Shown: piece by piece, positions 1 to 9,457 of the stretch
How the letters are laid out: each line of letters starts with the position of its first letter
How positions within the stretch are numbered: the first letter of the stretch is position 1
Origin: Pseudomonadota bacterium
GTDB taxonomy: Bacteria > Myxococcota_A > UBA9160 > SZUA-336
Assembly: GCA_003247575.1 (NCBI GenBank)
Contig: QJZC01000010.1
Location: 1-64,000 of the forward strand
DNA length: 64,000 nt
Reading direction: 5' to 3'
The notes under the pieces: model-generated
Database searches by the model: none
What the model was told of the DNA's origin: nothing
The model's input: only the letters and a program-made list of their open reading frames with translations
Translations under genes and position numbers: made by a program

Positions 1-237
1 GGCCACGATGGACTGGTCGGGTGTCAGACGATCGTCGATGCCGGGGGCACCGTGTTCGCGCAGGATGAGGCCTCGAGTGTCGTGTGGGGTATGCCCGGGG
101 CGGTGGTGGGTGCTGGGCTGGCATGTGAAGTTCTTCCCCTGCGCCAGCTAGCTATTGGAATCACACGTCGCGTTCGCAGCGGCGCTCCCGATGCTTCCAC
201 AGATCGGGCGTTCTCGGCAGGCACGAAGCCGTGCTAG
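1..237 (+). CDS. cheB: CheB chemotaxis protein-glutamate methylesterase, C-terminal fragment
   Basis: The frame is open from the left edge, so only the last 78 residues are present. The translation contains [16 protein letters not shown] followed by GLACEVLPL, which is the conserved end of the CheB methylesterase domain; the family removes methyl groups from chemoreceptors and usually carries an N-terminal receiver domain, which would lie outside the window. The stop codon overlaps the GTG start of cheR by seven bases, as is common for CheB/CheR partners acting on the same receptors. About 25 residues after the conserved end form an unconserved tail. Identity is well supported although the catalytic residues are not visible. 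Confidence 0.9.
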   Translation, partial: GHDGLVGCQTIVDAGGTVFAQDEASSVVWGMPGAVVGAGLACEVLPLRQLAIGITRRVRSGAPDASTDRAFSAGTKPC

Positions 238-1052
238 ATGCTGGGAGCTTCGAGTTCGTCCGTAGTCTGATTCGCGAGAGATCCGGGATGGTTCTCGACG
301 CAGACAAGGACTATCTGATCGAAGCGCGACTCGAGCCGCTGGCGCGCGAGGAGAGGTTCGGTGGGCTGTCTGGGCTCATTCTGAGGCTCAAGGCCGGAGC
401 TGACGAAAGGCTCGTGCGGCGTGTCATCGATGCGATGATGGTTCACGAGACCAGCTTCTTCCGAGATGGCCATCCGTTCGAGGTGCTGCGTGAGCAGGTG
501 GTGCCGGCACTGATGAAGGCGCGACGCGACTCAGCGCAGCTCGACATCTGGTGTGCGGCTTGCTCCTCCGGACAGGAGCCCTACTCGGTCGCGATGACCC
601 TGGATGCCCACTTTCCGGAACTCTCATCCTGGACGGTTCGGATCCACGTGAGCGACATCTCACAGCGCATGCTGGACAGAACGCAGGAGGGCGCGTACAG
701 CAAGCTGGAGGCCGATCGTGGGCTGACAGAACAACATCTGCGCCGGTTCTTCACGCCGCGCGAGAACAACTGGGTCATCAAGGACAAGCTGCGTAGCCAG
801 CTGCATCCATTCCGAATCAATCTGATCGAGCCTTGGCCGTACCTGCCTCGAATGGACATTATCTTCATGCGCAACGTGCTGATCTACTTCGATGTGCACG
901 AGAAGCGCAAGATCCTGCAACGGCTGCGTCAGGTGATCCAGCCTGACGGGTTCCTGTTTCTGGGTGCTGCCGAGACGACGCTCCAGATCACGGATGACTT
1001 CGAGGCGGTGCCGACGGGCCGCGGGCTCTGCTACCGCCATCGACCCGAGTGA
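231..1052 (+). CDS. cheR: CheR chemotaxis protein-glutamate O-methyltransferase
   Basis: 273 residues, the usual CheR length. CheR transfers a methyl group from S-adenosylmethionine to glutamates on chemoreceptors in the cytoplasm. The N-terminal helical part (about 1-70) is followed by the catalytic domain with [11 protein letters not shown], the SAM-binding segment [16 protein letters not shown] near 105-120, and [10 protein letters not shown] near 215. Translation starts at a GTG that overlaps the end of cheB, which indicates translational coupling. No further chemotaxis gene follows within the window, so this is probably the 3' end of a chemosensory operon. There is no TPR or CheW extension. 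Confidence 0.95.
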   Translation: MLDAGSFEFVRSLIRERSGMVLDADKDYLIEARLEPLAREERFGGLSGLILRLKAGADERLVRRVIDAMMVHETSFFRDGHPFEVLREQVVPALMKARRDSAQLDIWCAACSSGQEPYSVAMTLDAHFPELSSWTVRIHVSDISQRMLDRTQEGAYSKLEADRGLTEQHLRRFFTPRENNWVIKDKLRSQLHPFRINLIEPWPYLPRMDIIFMRNVLIYFDVHEKRKILQRLRQVIQPDGFLFLGAAETTLQITDDFEAVPTGRGLCYRHRPE

Positions 1053-1146
1053 GCGCGGCCGGCGCCGTCTTGGGGGGAACCTGGCCCGGCAGTCCGTCTG
1101 CGCCCGCTGGGTGACACGCTCTGTGGCGATCCTGTAGATTGGACCC

Positions 1147-1665
1147 GTGTCGGAGAAGCAGGAAACGATAGGGGCTGGCAGGCCGCAGTTGGATCCGACC
1201 GATCCGGCTCGTGCGCACCTTCTCGCTCGCCGCGCGCGCGCGGTGGCCGCTGTCTTGATCGCGGCGCTCGGCTTCGTTGGCTGTGACCTGATCTGGACGC
1301 CGCCGGAGGACTATCGCGCCGGAGAGAACTGGCAGAAGGGGACGCCGTTCGGATTGCTGGCCGTGCTGGCCTCCCATCCGGGTACCGGTTATCTGGTCAC
1401 GGACCCGCTCGCAGATTGGGTGGAGGAGAGCCACCTCGCACCGCTCATGAAGCTGATCGAGTCCGACCGGCCGTGCGCCGCGGTGATTCTCTCCGAGGTC
1501 GCCAATCCGCCCATGCCGCCGAGCTTCTCGACCATCGGAAACGAAGCTGCCTATCTGGTCGAGGGATTCCGTACGGGCCGATACCCACCGCGCGAGAGCT
1601 CCGTGATGCCACCGCCCGACGTCGAGGAGATTCGAGCCTGGTGGGAGGCCCGCAAGTCCGAATAG
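1147..1665 (+). CDS. hypothetical membrane-anchored or lipoprotein-like protein
   Basis: 172 residues beginning at GTG. A polar, Arg-rich N-terminus of about 30 residues is followed by one hydrophobic stretch (AVAAVLIAALGFVGC, about 31-46) ending in Cys. That resembles a lipobox, but the unusual Phe three residues before the Cys makes a plain membrane anchor equally possible. The rest looks periplasmic and soluble, with no domain I recognise. The gene stands alone between cheR and the convergent M32 peptidase; no clear ribosome binding site precedes the GTG, so the start could lie further in. A small anchored periplasmic protein is inferred; the function is unknown. Confidence 0.6.
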   Translation: MSEKQETIGAGRPQLDPTDPARAHLLARRARAVAAVLIAALGFVGCDLIWTPPEDYRAGENWQKGTPFGLLAVLASHPGTGYLVTDPLADWVEESHLAPLMKLIESDRPCAAVILSEVANPPMPPSFSTIGNEAAYLVEGFRTGRYPPRESSVMPPPDVEEIRAWWEARKSE

Positions 1666-1719
1666 GTGTGCTCTAGGGTGCTCTCGGCGTTCCAAGGCGG
1701 ACCCCAGGTGTCGCTCCCT

Positions 1720-3225
1720 TCAGCTCGGGTCTAGATACCGCTGCTCGAGGTGGGCTTCGAAGCACGCGGTGCCGAGCGGACTTCCACTCGCTGCCTCGAT
1801 CAGCTCGTGAGGCGCTTGCCGAGACCCGACGTCGTGCACGTTCTTACGCAACCATGAGAGCAGGGTGCGGAAGTCGCCGTCGGCGAGTTGGTTCGGAATC
1901 TCTGGATGTGCCCGCTGCGCGGCGGCGAAGAGCTGCGCGGCGGCCAGTGCCCCGAGGGTATAGGTGGGAAAGTAGCCGAACGCGCCGGTGTACCAGTGAA
2001 TGTCCTGCAGGCAGCCCTCAGCGTCCCGGTCTGGTCGAATCTGCAGGATGTCCCACATTCCCTGATTCCACGCTTCCGGCAGATCGACTACCTCCAGCTC
2101 GCCGGACACGAGGTCACGTTCGAGCTGATGACGCAAGAGGATGTGCAGCGGGTAGGTCACCTCGTCGGCATCGACACGAATCAGACTTCGCTCCACACGT
2201 CGGTAGTGGCGTTCCAGATTCGAGGCTTCCCACGCTGGCCCGCTCGTTCCGAACGTCTCGCGAAAAAGTGGAGCGGCGAAGGAAATGAACTGCGACGTAC
2301 GGCACGCCTGCATCTCCATCAGCAGGGACTGGCTCTCGTGCAGGGTCATTCCGCACGCGCGCCCGACGGGCTGGGTGCGCCACTGGCCGGGGAGGCCGAG
2401 CTCGTAGAGGGCGTGTCCGGTCTCGTGGAGCACCGCCATCAGCCCGGACGCGAAGTCCTCCTCGTCCCAGCGCGTCGTGATTCTGACGTCATCGGGTACG
2501 CCACCCGTGAAGGGGTGATGGCTCGTGTCGAGGCGCCCGTGCTCGAAGTCGAACCCCGCATGTCGCATCAAGCGTTCTGCGAGAGCGCGCTGCTTTGGAC
2601 TCGGGAAGGGGCCGTCCAGCGGAAGCTTGGCTGGTTCACGCGCTTGCGTCTCGAGGATTCGCTCGAGCAACGGCGGAAGCGCGCTGCTGAGACGTGCGAA
2701 GAGCGGGGTGATCGTCTGCTCGCGTAGCCCCGGATCGTGCAGGTCGAGCAGTGTGTCGTAGATCTCCAGGCCGAGCACGCGCCCCTTGGCGGCTGCAACC
2801 TGTCGAACGTGCCCGATCACCGTGCGCAGGTGAGGGGCCACCTTGCCGAAGTCGTTCGCGGCGCGGGCCGCCCTCCAGGTCATCTCGCAGTCGGCGCTCG
2901 AGCGCTCGAAGGCGTCGACCAGCTCGGAAGGCACGGCGCGTGCGAGCTGCCACTCGCGTCGAATCTCGCGCAGGTTGGCGCTCCGCCACGGATCCAAGCC
3001 CAGGTCGGGGGTCTCGGCGAGCTCGAGCCAGTCACCGATGCGATCATCGGAGACCAGCTCGTGCAGCATGACGCTCAAGGTGGCTACCTGCTCGGCGCGA
3101 GCCTGGGCGCCCCCGTCGGGCATGTACGTCGAGCGATCCCAGTTCAGGACTCCGATCGAACCCGAGATGGCGCTTACGCGCCGGAAGTGTGCTTCCAGAT
3201 CCTCGATCGCTCGCTCTCGGCTCAT
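1720..3225 (-). CDS. M32 family metallocarboxypeptidase (Taq carboxypeptidase type)
   Basis: 501 residues, the normal size for the family, which removes C-terminal amino acids with a bound metal ion. The metal site HETGH is at about 267-271, within the family context LMAVLHETGHALYE; DDVRITTRW lies upstream and LHESQSLLMEMQ downstream, both typical of M32. The frame continues 79 codons upstream, but that part is Arg/Ala-rich and unlike the family. The ATG at 3225 has GGAGAGG just upstream and gives the expected N-terminus (an Asp-rich helical region with LNWD). The enzyme is cytoplasmic, with no signal peptide. It is monocistronic and reads away from the TonB receptor gene. Confidence 0.92.
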   Translation of the reverse strand: MSRERAIEDLEAHFRRVSAISGSIGVLNWDRSTYMPDGGAQARAEQVATLSVMLHELVSDDRIGDWLELAETPDLGLDPWRSANLREIRREWQLARAVPSELVDAFERSSADCEMTWRAARAANDFGKVAPHLRTVIGHVRQVAAAKGRVLGLEIYDTLLDLHDPGLREQTITPLFARLSSALPPLLERILETQAREPAKLPLDGPFPSPKQRALAERLMRHAGFDFEHGRLDTSHHPFTGGVPDDVRITTRWDEEDFASGLMAVLHETGHALYELGLPGQWRTQPVGRACGMTLHESQSLLMEMQACRTSQFISFAAPLFRETFGTSGPAWEASNLERHYRRVERSLIRVDADEVTYPLHILLRHQLERDLVSGELEVVDLPEAWNQGMWDILQIRPDRDAEGCLQDIHWYTGAFGYFPTYTLGALAAAQLFAAAQRAHPEIPNQLADGDFRTLLSWLRKNVHDVGSRQAPHELIEAASGSPLGTACFEAHLEQRYLDPS

Positions 3226-3325
3226 TGCCCTCTCCCGAAGCCTCCGAAGTGGCGGATCCGCCAGGAGCGCGCCCATCGCGGTCGCTCGCATCCGACGGCG
3301 GCAGCGGGAGAGTCTACACGCAACA

Positions 3326-3358
3326 CACCCCGCGCGGGCGTTCGCTCCGCGCGGGGTG
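3326..3358 (-). terminator. GC-rich hairpin downstream of the TonB receptor gene
   Basis: An 11-base arm CACCCCGCGCG at 3326-3336 pairs perfectly with CGCGCGGGGTG at 3348-3358 around an 11-base loop. It sits about 60 bases after the stop of the TonB receptor and upstream of the M32 peptidase start on the same strand. Only a weak T-rich tail follows on the minus strand, so it may be a terminator that needs no strong U tract, or a transcript-stabilising hairpin. Confidence 0.5.
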
Positions 3359-3418
3359 CTCTCGGTTGCGGCGGGGCTCGGGGTGGCTCGAGTGCCGAGC
3401 TCCGCCTCGGTTTCCTTG

Positions 3419-6031
3419 TCAGAAGCTGCGGCGAATCTCGATCCCGTACATCCGGGGAGCACCGAAGTAGGCGAAGCTCGATGCGAAGCCGCGCTCGAAG
3501 TTGATCCCGCTATTCACGTAGCGGCGGTCGAGCAGGTTCTCACCGAAGATCGAGATCTCCGTGACGCCGTCGGGCAGCGCCATGGTGAGCTGGCCGCCCA
3601 GCAGGCCGTACTTGCCGACCTCGAGCGTATCCGACGCAGGCCCGAAGTTGACCTCGTCCTGGTGGTACCAGTTCACCCGTGTGGTGACGTCTCCGAGTGG
3701 TCCCAGGTCGAACAAGGTGTACGAGGCGCTCAGGGTCGCGGAGAACGACGGCGTGTTGAAGAACTCTTCGTTGCGCCGGTTGATCGGGATGGTCTCTCCA
3801 GGCATCGTGCCCTCGACCACGTCGTCGAACTCGCGGTACTCCGCATCGGTGAAGCCGAGACCGACGCTCAGGTCCAGACCCGGAACCGGGACGGCTCGCA
3901 GCTCGACCTCTGCGCCGCGGATGACGGCCTCGCCCGCATTGGCGACCCGCGATGCGAAGTCGCCCATCGGGCTCGAGCTCAGGATCGTCTGCTGAATGTC
4001 GTCGTAGATGCCGTAGAACATGGAGATGTTGGTGATCAGCCGATTGTCGAGCCAGCTCGCCTTGAGGCCGATCTCGTAGTTATCGAGAATCTCCTGCTCG
4101 AAGGGCAGCAGCGACGCGGGCACGTTGGCATTCGGTCGGCCGTTGAAGCCACCGCTCTTGAAGCCCCGACTGTACGTCGCGTAGATCATCGACTCTTCGG
4201 AGGTGTCGAACGCCAGGGTCAAGAGCGGGGTCCACTTGCCGAATCGCTCGGACGTCGTGCCGAAGTTCTGGAGCACGTCCACCGTATCGGCTGGGCCCGC
4301 AGCCCCGTTGCCTCGGAAGAAGTTGCGCTGCTTCGCCGAGAAGTCCTTGCGCTCGGCGGAGTAGCGGAGCCCCGCCGTCAGGTGCAGGCGCTCGGTGAGG
4401 TCGTACGAGGCCTGTCCATAGCCCGCCAGCGCGAAGGTGGTGAGTCTGGGCAGGATCTGGAGCGAGCTCCCTCCGCAGACGTCCATGGCGGTAGCCGCCG
4501 CGAGACCCACCCCGACATCGCCCAGCTGGGTGAGGAAGTCGCAGAAATTGCGACCCACGTTCTGGCGCGAGAGGCCCGGGGTGGACTTCTCGTAGAATCC
4601 GAAGACGCCGGCGGTCCACTGCAGGCGACCGTCGAGCCCGATGCCGCTGATATTGAGCTCCTGGCTGACCTGATCGAACTGGCTCTTGTCGTTGATCACG
4701 TTGCCCACCAGTCCGTCATCGAAGAAGGGGAGCGCCAGATTCGTGGGAAGCGGGGTGACCCGCGATGCGAACGTGAAGTCCTGATTGGACTCCACCTCCT
4801 GGCGCCGCCAGGCGGTGGTCGATTTGAAGGTGAAGGCGTCCAGGTCCCAGGTGATCGCCGAGGTCAGGCCGAAGGTGTCGAGGTTGTCCTTCGACTTGAC
4901 CGGCGACGTGAAGTCGAGCTCTTCGTCATCCGCCTCGTTCGCGATGCAGTTCTCCTGGGGGGTGAAGACGCCGCCAGGGTCGACCCCGGCGAACAGCCCG
5001 GCCGCGTTGAACCCCTGGATGAGCGGTGCGATCGGAAGGTTCTCGGGCGTCGCACGGCACTCCGCACCGCGACCTGCCTGATGCGATCGAGTCTGCTCAC
5101 CCGTGAGCAGCACCTCCACGTTGTCGGTCGGGTTCAGCCGCAGCGCCACGCGGGCACCCAGCAAGCGGCGATCATCGGTCTCCTGACCATTCAGCCGGTT
5201 CTTGCTGTAGCCATCGCGCGAGGTCGTCTGGAAGGAGACGCGCATGGCTGCACGCTCTGGAATCAGCGGGATGTTCACCATCGTGCGCGATTCGAACAGA
5301 TTGAAGTTTCCGATGCGAATCCGCGCTGCCGCCTCGAACTCGTCGCTCGGCTTCTTGGTCACGATGCTGACGGCGCCACCGACGGTATTGCGTCCGAAGA
5401 GGGTTCCCTGGGGTCCGCGCAGAACCTCGACCCGTTCGATGTCTACGAGTCCGAGCAGGCCCCCCTGAGCCCGCGCCAGGTAGACGCCATCGACATAGAT
5501 CCCCACACCCGGGTCGCGTGTCGCGATCGGGTCTCCGTTGCCGACTCCGCGGATGGTCAGCCGCGCGCTGCTCTGCTCACCGGCGCTCGACTCGAAGCTG
5601 AGATTGGGCGCGAGCCGCCCGATGTCGTCGGCTCGCGCGACCCCCGCATCGATCAAGTCCGTCGCCGAGAACGCGGACACCGAGAGCGGTGTGTCCTGCA
5701 GACTCTCTTCCCGCTTTCGGGCCGTGATCGTGATCTCCTCGATCCCAGCACCACTCTTCTTGCGCCGAGCGGGCGCGGCCCCATCGGAATTCGTCCCATC
5801 GGAACTCGTCCCATCGGAGTCCGCGACGGAGTCGAGGGCTGGAGCGGTCGCTGCGCCGGGCTCGGACGCGGGCTCCTCTGCCTGGGATACCTGTGCCCAC
5901 CCGAACGATGCCACCAGTGCCGCACTCAGGGCACTCGAAGCGAGCCGGTGAGATGCGAATCCGAGCCGGCCGACTCCTGCCCGAATACGAGTCGACCTCG
6001 TGCCGTCCAATCGAAAGACTTCTGAACTCAT
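3419..6031 (-). CDS. TonB-dependent outer-membrane receptor
   Basis: 870 residues. TonB-dependent receptors are outer-membrane beta barrels that import scarce ligands using energy transmitted by TonB. The first 50 or so residues form a long signal sequence (hydrophobic ALSAALVASFGWAQVSQA), then an acidic linker with DGTSSDGTNSDG repeats, a TonB-box-like segment EEITITARKREES, the plug domain (about 110-220, with GVGIYVDGVY and RGPQGTLFGRNTVGGAV) and a barrel ending in Phe. The ATG has GGAGGG upstream. The sequence resembles the large receptor family of sphingomonads and marine proteobacteria; the ligand (iron chelate, vitamin or organic compound) cannot be told. No TonB or ABC gene lies next to it. 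Confidence 0.95.
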   Translation of the reverse strand: MSSEVFRLDGTRSTRIRAGVGRLGFASHRLASSALSAALVASFGWAQVSQAEEPASEPGAATAPALDSVADSDGTSSDGTNSDGAAPARRKKSGAGIEEITITARKREESLQDTPLSVSAFSATDLIDAGVARADDIGRLAPNLSFESSAGEQSSARLTIRGVGNGDPIATRDPGVGIYVDGVYLARAQGGLLGLVDIERVEVLRGPQGTLFGRNTVGGAVSIVTKKPSDEFEAAARIRIGNFNLFESRTMVNIPLIPERAAMRVSFQTTSRDGYSKNRLNGQETDDRRLLGARVALRLNPTDNVEVLLTGEQTRSHQAGRGAECRATPENLPIAPLIQGFNAAGLFAGVDPGGVFTPQENCIANEADDEELDFTSPVKSKDNLDTFGLTSAITWDLDAFTFKSTTAWRRQEVESNQDFTFASRVTPLPTNLALPFFDDGLVGNVINDKSQFDQVSQELNISGIGLDGRLQWTAGVFGFYEKSTPGLSRQNVGRNFCDFLTQLGDVGVGLAAATAMDVCGGSSLQILPRLTTFALAGYGQASYDLTERLHLTAGLRYSAERKDFSAKQRNFFRGNGAAGPADTVDVLQNFGTTSERFGKWTPLLTLAFDTSEESMIYATYSRGFKSGGFNGRPNANVPASLLPFEQEILDNYEIGLKASWLDNRLITNISMFYGIYDDIQQTILSSSPMGDFASRVANAGEAVIRGAEVELRAVPVPGLDLSVGLGFTDAEYREFDDVVEGTMPGETIPINRRNEEFFNTPSFSATLSASYTLFDLGPLGDVTTRVNWYHQDEVNFGPASDTLEVGKYGLLGGQLTMALPDGVTEISIFGENLLDRRYVNSGINFERGFASSFAYFGAPRMYGIEIRRSF
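5786..5819 (-). repeat. in-frame 15-base tandem repeat in the receptor linker
   Basis: Two near-identical 15-base units with the core TCGTCCCATCGGAA encode the repeated Asp-Gly-Thr-Asn/Ser-Ser acidic linker between signal peptide and TonB box. The unit length is a multiple of three, so copy-number changes would keep the frame and only alter linker length. Confidence 0.55.
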
Positions 6032-6431
6032 CTGACCCTCCGCCTAGCGCAGTCTTGCACGCAGTCTCACACGGCGGGAGGGCGGCGTCGCGCCAACCGG
6101 CTCCCGACCGCGAGATCTCTGCCTCGATCAAAAGCTTGAGCCCGCTTCTTGCTCAAAGTCAACCTTCGATTAGATGAAGCTACACTTATGTATGTGAGAT
6201 CTCGCTTAGATCGAGAGCGTGCTGCCGGGGCCATCTCTCATCGCATCCGATGATTTCAGGCGTGTGACTGCCGAACGAGGCGCCAGCGCGTTCGCTCCCA
6301 ACCGGACTCGGAGGTCGTCAGACGGACTCGGGATGTCGTCAGACCGGTCGGTTTGCCTCGAGTTACCTGCATGATGCGCGCAGACGTTGCTTGTGTGGTC
6401 CATCCGCGCCTCGGAGCGCTACGGTTGGGCT
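6032..6431. promoter_or_regulatory. divergent intergenic region between TonB receptor and zinc dehydrogenase
   Basis: 400 bases without a convincing gene, holding the promoters of two divergent genes. The stretch 6127-6205 is clearly AT-richer than its surroundings and is the likeliest promoter area. Two imperfect copies of a 20-21 base unit (GGACTCGG..GTCGTCAGAC) stand in tandem at 6304-6344, about 90 bases before the dehydrogenase start. No clear -35/-10 pair could be assigned. Confidence 0.45.
6304..6344. repeat. two tandem 20-21 base repeats upstream of the zinc dehydrogenase
   Basis: The unit GGACTCGGAGGTCGTCAGAC at 6304-6323 is followed directly by a near copy at 6324-6344 with one inserted and one changed base. 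It is non-coding and could be a regulator binding site or a simple duplication. Confidence 0.5.
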
Positions 6432-7463
6432 ATGCGTGCCGTCGTATTGGAATCCGGGTCCATACAGCTTCGTGATATTCCCAAACCGTCCGTTCGGACG
6501 GAAAGCGGTGAAGCTCTCGTGCGTGTGCGTCTGGCGGGAATCTGTCGGACGGATCTCGAGCTTGCCAAGGGCTACATGGAGTTTCGGGGTGTGCTCGGCC
6601 ACGAGTTCTGCGGCGAGGTCGTCGAGCATCCGGAGCCGGCTTGGGTGGGCTGTCGCGTGGCGGGCGAGATCAATCTGGCCTGCGGCAACTGCAGTTTCTG
6701 CAAAGCACACATCGAGCGCCACTGCCCGCATCGGCAGGTGCTCGGCATTTTGGGCAAGGACGGGTGTTTTGCCGAATATGTGAGTCTCCCCACCCGCAAC
6801 CTGCACCGAATTCCAGACGATCTCGCCGACGAGCGCGCATGCTTCATCGAGCCGTTGGCCGCAGCCTTCGAGATCGTGGAGCAGATCCCTCAGCTGAGCG
6901 ATTCACATCGGGTTCGCGGTTCGGATGGGGCTCGCACCGAAGTCCCACGACTCGCACTTTCCGGGGGATCGCCGCGAGTGGCGGTCCTCGGGGACGGTCG
7001 CCTCGGACAGTTGGTGGCGCGCGTGATCGCTCTCCACGACTGCGATCTGTGGCTGTTCGGGCACCACGACTCGAAGCTTGCCCGCGCACGAGCCCAGGGG
7101 ATCGCGGTGGCGGCACCCGAGGCCGCCGAGGACTCCAGTTTCGACGTGGTGGTCGAGGCGACCGGGTCTGCCTCGGGAATGCAGCGTGCGCTTCGGCTGG
7201 TGCGCCCGCGCGGCATCCTGGTGCTCAAGAGCACCTACCACGGGCTGCTCTCCCTCGATGCGGCGCCCCTGGTGATCGACGAGATCACCCTGATCGGGTC
7301 GCGCTGCGGGCCCTTCGAGCCGGCGATCGAGGCGCTGCGATCGGGCGCAGTGGATCCCACGGACCTGATCGAGGCCTGCTTCCCCCTCGACCTAGCGGAC
7401 GCGGCGTTCGCGCGCGCAGAGCAGTCCGGCACGCTGAAGGTGTTGTTCGACATGCGTCCGTGA
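6432..7463 (+). CDS. zinc-binding medium-chain alcohol dehydrogenase family protein
   Basis: 343 residues. The family oxidises alcohols or polyols with NAD(P) using a catalytic zinc. GICRTDLELAKG and VLGHEFCGEV supply the catalytic zinc ligands; CGNCSFCKAHIERHC (about 80-95) is the structural zinc site; the Rossmann segment VAVLGDGRLGQLVARVIAL binds the cofactor. The ATG at 6432 begins the normal N-terminus MRAVVLESG; the frame extends 15 codons upstream without family similarity. The protein resembles threonine- or sorbitol-dehydrogenase-like members, but the substrate is not predictable. It is the only gene on this strand here and diverges from the TonB receptor. Confidence 0.88.
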   Translation: MRAVVLESGSIQLRDIPKPSVRTESGEALVRVRLAGICRTDLELAKGYMEFRGVLGHEFCGEVVEHPEPAWVGCRVAGEINLACGNCSFCKAHIERHCPHRQVLGILGKDGCFAEYVSLPTRNLHRIPDDLADERACFIEPLAAAFEIVEQIPQLSDSHRVRGSDGARTEVPRLALSGGSPRVAVLGDGRLGQLVARVIALHDCDLWLFGHHDSKLARARAQGIAVAAPEAAEDSSFDVVVEATGSASGMQRALRLVRPRGILVLKSTYHGLLSLDAAPLVIDEITLIGSRCGPFEPAIEALRSGAVDPTDLIEACFPLDLADAAFARAEQSGTLKVLFDMRP

Positions 7464-7492
7464 TCTTTGCATCGGCGCAGCCCGGCATCCCG

Positions 7493-8344
7493 TCAGCCCA
7501 GATCGATGGCCAGGTCTCGATAGCGATCGAGGCGTTCCAGGAGCTGGTCGCGCGTCTCGTCCGCCGAAACGGCCAGCACCGCTCGGTGCACGCCCAGATC
7601 CCGCACGCGCTTCAGATGATCGAGGTTCGGCCGCGGCCACAGCAGAGAGATCTCGAGTGCGTGCGGATCTCGCTCGGCCGCGACGGCGCGCATGTGCAGA
7701 TCTTCGATGCCTGAAGCGAGTTCCGCCAAGTCGACGCCGACGGGAAGCCAGCCATCGCAGTAGTCCACCACGCGCTGGCGCGAGACCGCGCTGGCGCTAC
7801 CCAGAAGCACGGGTGGTCCCTTGCGTTGCGTAGGCTTGGGCCACGACCAGATGGGATCAAAGTCGACCAGACTTCCATGGTAATCCGCCGCATCGTGCTG
7901 CCAGATCTCGCGCATGGCCTCGACGCACTCCCGCAGTACGCGCCAGCGTGTGCTCGAGTCTGCGCCCGGCGCGTCCGTGTCCTCGCGCGTCCAGCCGGTT
8001 CCGATCCCGAATAGGAAGCGTCCGCGCGAGAGCACGTCGAGCGATGCCACCTGTTTGGCCAGCACGATCGGGTCGTGGTCTACGACGATGCAGACGCCGG
8101 TAGCGAGCCGGATGCTTCGCGTCACCGCTGCCGCTGCGGCCAACAACACGAATGGGTCGTGCAGCTGTGGCGCTTCCTCGGAGGCTGCTAGGCTGGGAGG
8201 CAGCCCGAGCCGCCGGTCTACCGGAGTGTGCGGATGCTCGGGGACCCAGAGCGAGTCGAATCCTCGCTGCTCGGCTGCCAGCGCGACCTCGTGGGCCGGA
8301 ACGGCGCGTTCGGCAGTGGGCGCGAAGATCCCGATCTGCATCAC
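7493..8344 (-). CDS. LLM class (F420-type) oxidoreductase
   Basis: 283 residues of the luciferase-like monooxygenase fold (TIM barrel). These enzymes use F420 or FMN; the strand-start motif QIGIFAPT, GFDSLWVPEHP, RSIRLATGV and SRGRFLFGIGTGW are typical of the F420-dependent class of actinobacteria and related lineages. GTG at 8344 and ATG at 8341 are adjacent in-frame start choices. It follows the DUF4340 gene by 14 bases on the same strand, so it may be co-transcribed with the ABC exporter genes, though there is no functional link I can name. Cofactor choice is inferred from the family and substrate is unknown. Confidence 0.87.
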   Translation of the reverse strand: MMQIGIFAPTAERAVPAHEVALAAEQRGFDSLWVPEHPHTPVDRRLGLPPSLAASEEAPQLHDPFVLLAAAAAVTRSIRLATGVCIVVDHDPIVLAKQVASLDVLSRGRFLFGIGTGWTREDTDAPGADSSTRWRVLRECVEAMREIWQHDAADYHGSLVDFDPIWSWPKPTQRKGPPVLLGSASAVSRQRVVDYCDGWLPVGVDLAELASGIEDLHMRAVAAERDPHALEISLLWPRPNLDHLKRVRDLGVHRAVLAVSADETRDQLLERLDRYRDLAIDLG

Positions 8345-8358
8345 GCGGTCAGATTAGC

Positions 8359-9453
8359 TCACTCCTCCTCGGAGGAGGGGGCTTCAGTGGCGGTGTCCAC
8401 CTCGCGCGTCTCCGGAGCCTGTTCTTCTGCCGCAACCAGCAGCTCGGACCTCTCGGGTTGGAGCAGCGGGTCCAGGGTGGGGGCCGTCACCTTCAGGAAG
8501 TATGGCTGTCCCGAGACCTTGAGAACATAGTCACTTCCCCCGTCGAGCTTCGAGATCGTATAGGTGATCACATCGCCCTCTGACGGGTAGACCTTGAACT
8601 GGGCCAACGGTGTGTCCTGCCCATATTCGGGCTTCGCCTGTGTTCCCAGCACGTCCGAGATGAGGAGCTTCGCCAGCTTCTCGGCCAGAGCGCGAACCGC
8701 AGTCGGATTGCTCTGCTCGCCGGCTTGCAGCTCGAGGAGGGTCCACTCGAGGGGGGGCTCCTCCAATTCTGCCTGTTCTGGCGAAGTCGGAGCTTCCGAG
8801 CTCTCGTTCTCTGCAGAGTCGGGCTCTGCCGGAATCTTCTCGGATGCTGCGGTGGGCGGGGCCTGGCGTTCGAGAATCAAGCTACCGAGCTCGAGACGCC
8901 TCAACGAGTCCAGGTCGCGCTGCAGAATGGTTCGATCGATCCAGGCGGTGGCTTCGGCCGCGGCCTCGAAGGTGCCGAACTCTACCGCGAAGATCTCTTC
9001 CGTGTCGGAAGTTCGCGCGTGTACCTTGCGGAACCCGGGCGAGGTTCCGAGGAAGAGGACCGCCAGATCTTGATCTTGCTTGCGCAAGCTCAGCTTGCGC
9101 TCGAATGCGTCGTCGCCGACTTTGAAGCGCGTCGCTGCGTCGGCGGAGCGTCCGACGGGCCAGCCAGGTTCGAGCTGAGAGAGCCGCTTGAGCAGAGTTT
9201 CGATGCGTCCCGAGCTGGCGGGGAAGTCGAAATAGTCTGGCAATCTCCACCCGCTCTCCGACTTGGCGAGCACGGTCTGGGAGTCCTGTGCCTCGATGCG
9301 CAGTTCGTCCACCTGATTCGGATCGAATTCGAGCAAAGCGCGTTCGCTCACGTACTCCCCGCGATCCATCTCCGCGGAGTGCAGGAGTACGGAAAGACCG
9401 AGCTGAGCCACCAATGCGGTTCCGAGAACCGCCAGCCAGTTCGTATTGCCCAT
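8359..9453 (-). CDS. DUF4340 domain-containing protein of a Gld-type ABC transporter
   Basis: 364 residues with an N-terminal membrane helix (about 4-24) and a large extracytoplasmic part with repeated beta-rich DUF4340 units, for example SGRIETLLKRLSQLEP and VLFLGTSPGFRKVHART. A central Glu/Pro/Ser-rich linker (about 210-245) and a final acidic tail stand out. DUF4340 proteins almost always follow GldG-like genes, as here: only four bases separate the two. The ATG at 9453 was chosen; an in-frame GTG seven codons upstream (9474), overlapping the previous gene, is possible. It is likely an accessory subunit of the exporter; the exact role in this family is not established. Confidence 0.85.
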   Translation of the reverse strand: MGNTNWLAVLGTALVAQLGLSVLLHSAEMDRGEYVSERALLEFDPNQVDELRIEAQDSQTVLAKSESGWRLPDYFDFPASSGRIETLLKRLSQLEPGWPVGRSADAATRFKVGDDAFERKLSLRKQDQDLAVLFLGTSPGFRKVHARTSDTEEIFAVEFGTFEAAAEATAWIDRTILQRDLDSLRRLELGSLILERQAPPTAASEKIPAEPDSAENESSEAPTSPEQAELEEPPLEWTLLELQAGEQSNPTAVRALAEKLAKLLISDVLGTQAKPEYGQDTPLAQFKVYPSEGDVITYTISKLDGGSDYVLKVSGQPYFLKVTAPTLDPLLQPERSELLVAAEEQAPETREVDTATEAPSSEEE

Positions 9454-9457
9454 CGTC

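Noticed and set aside
2843..6025. A 1060-codon plus-strand frame opposite the TonB receptor
   Set aside because: Antisense shadow of the receptor gene in a high-GC genome; the translation is unlike any family and has no ribosome site.
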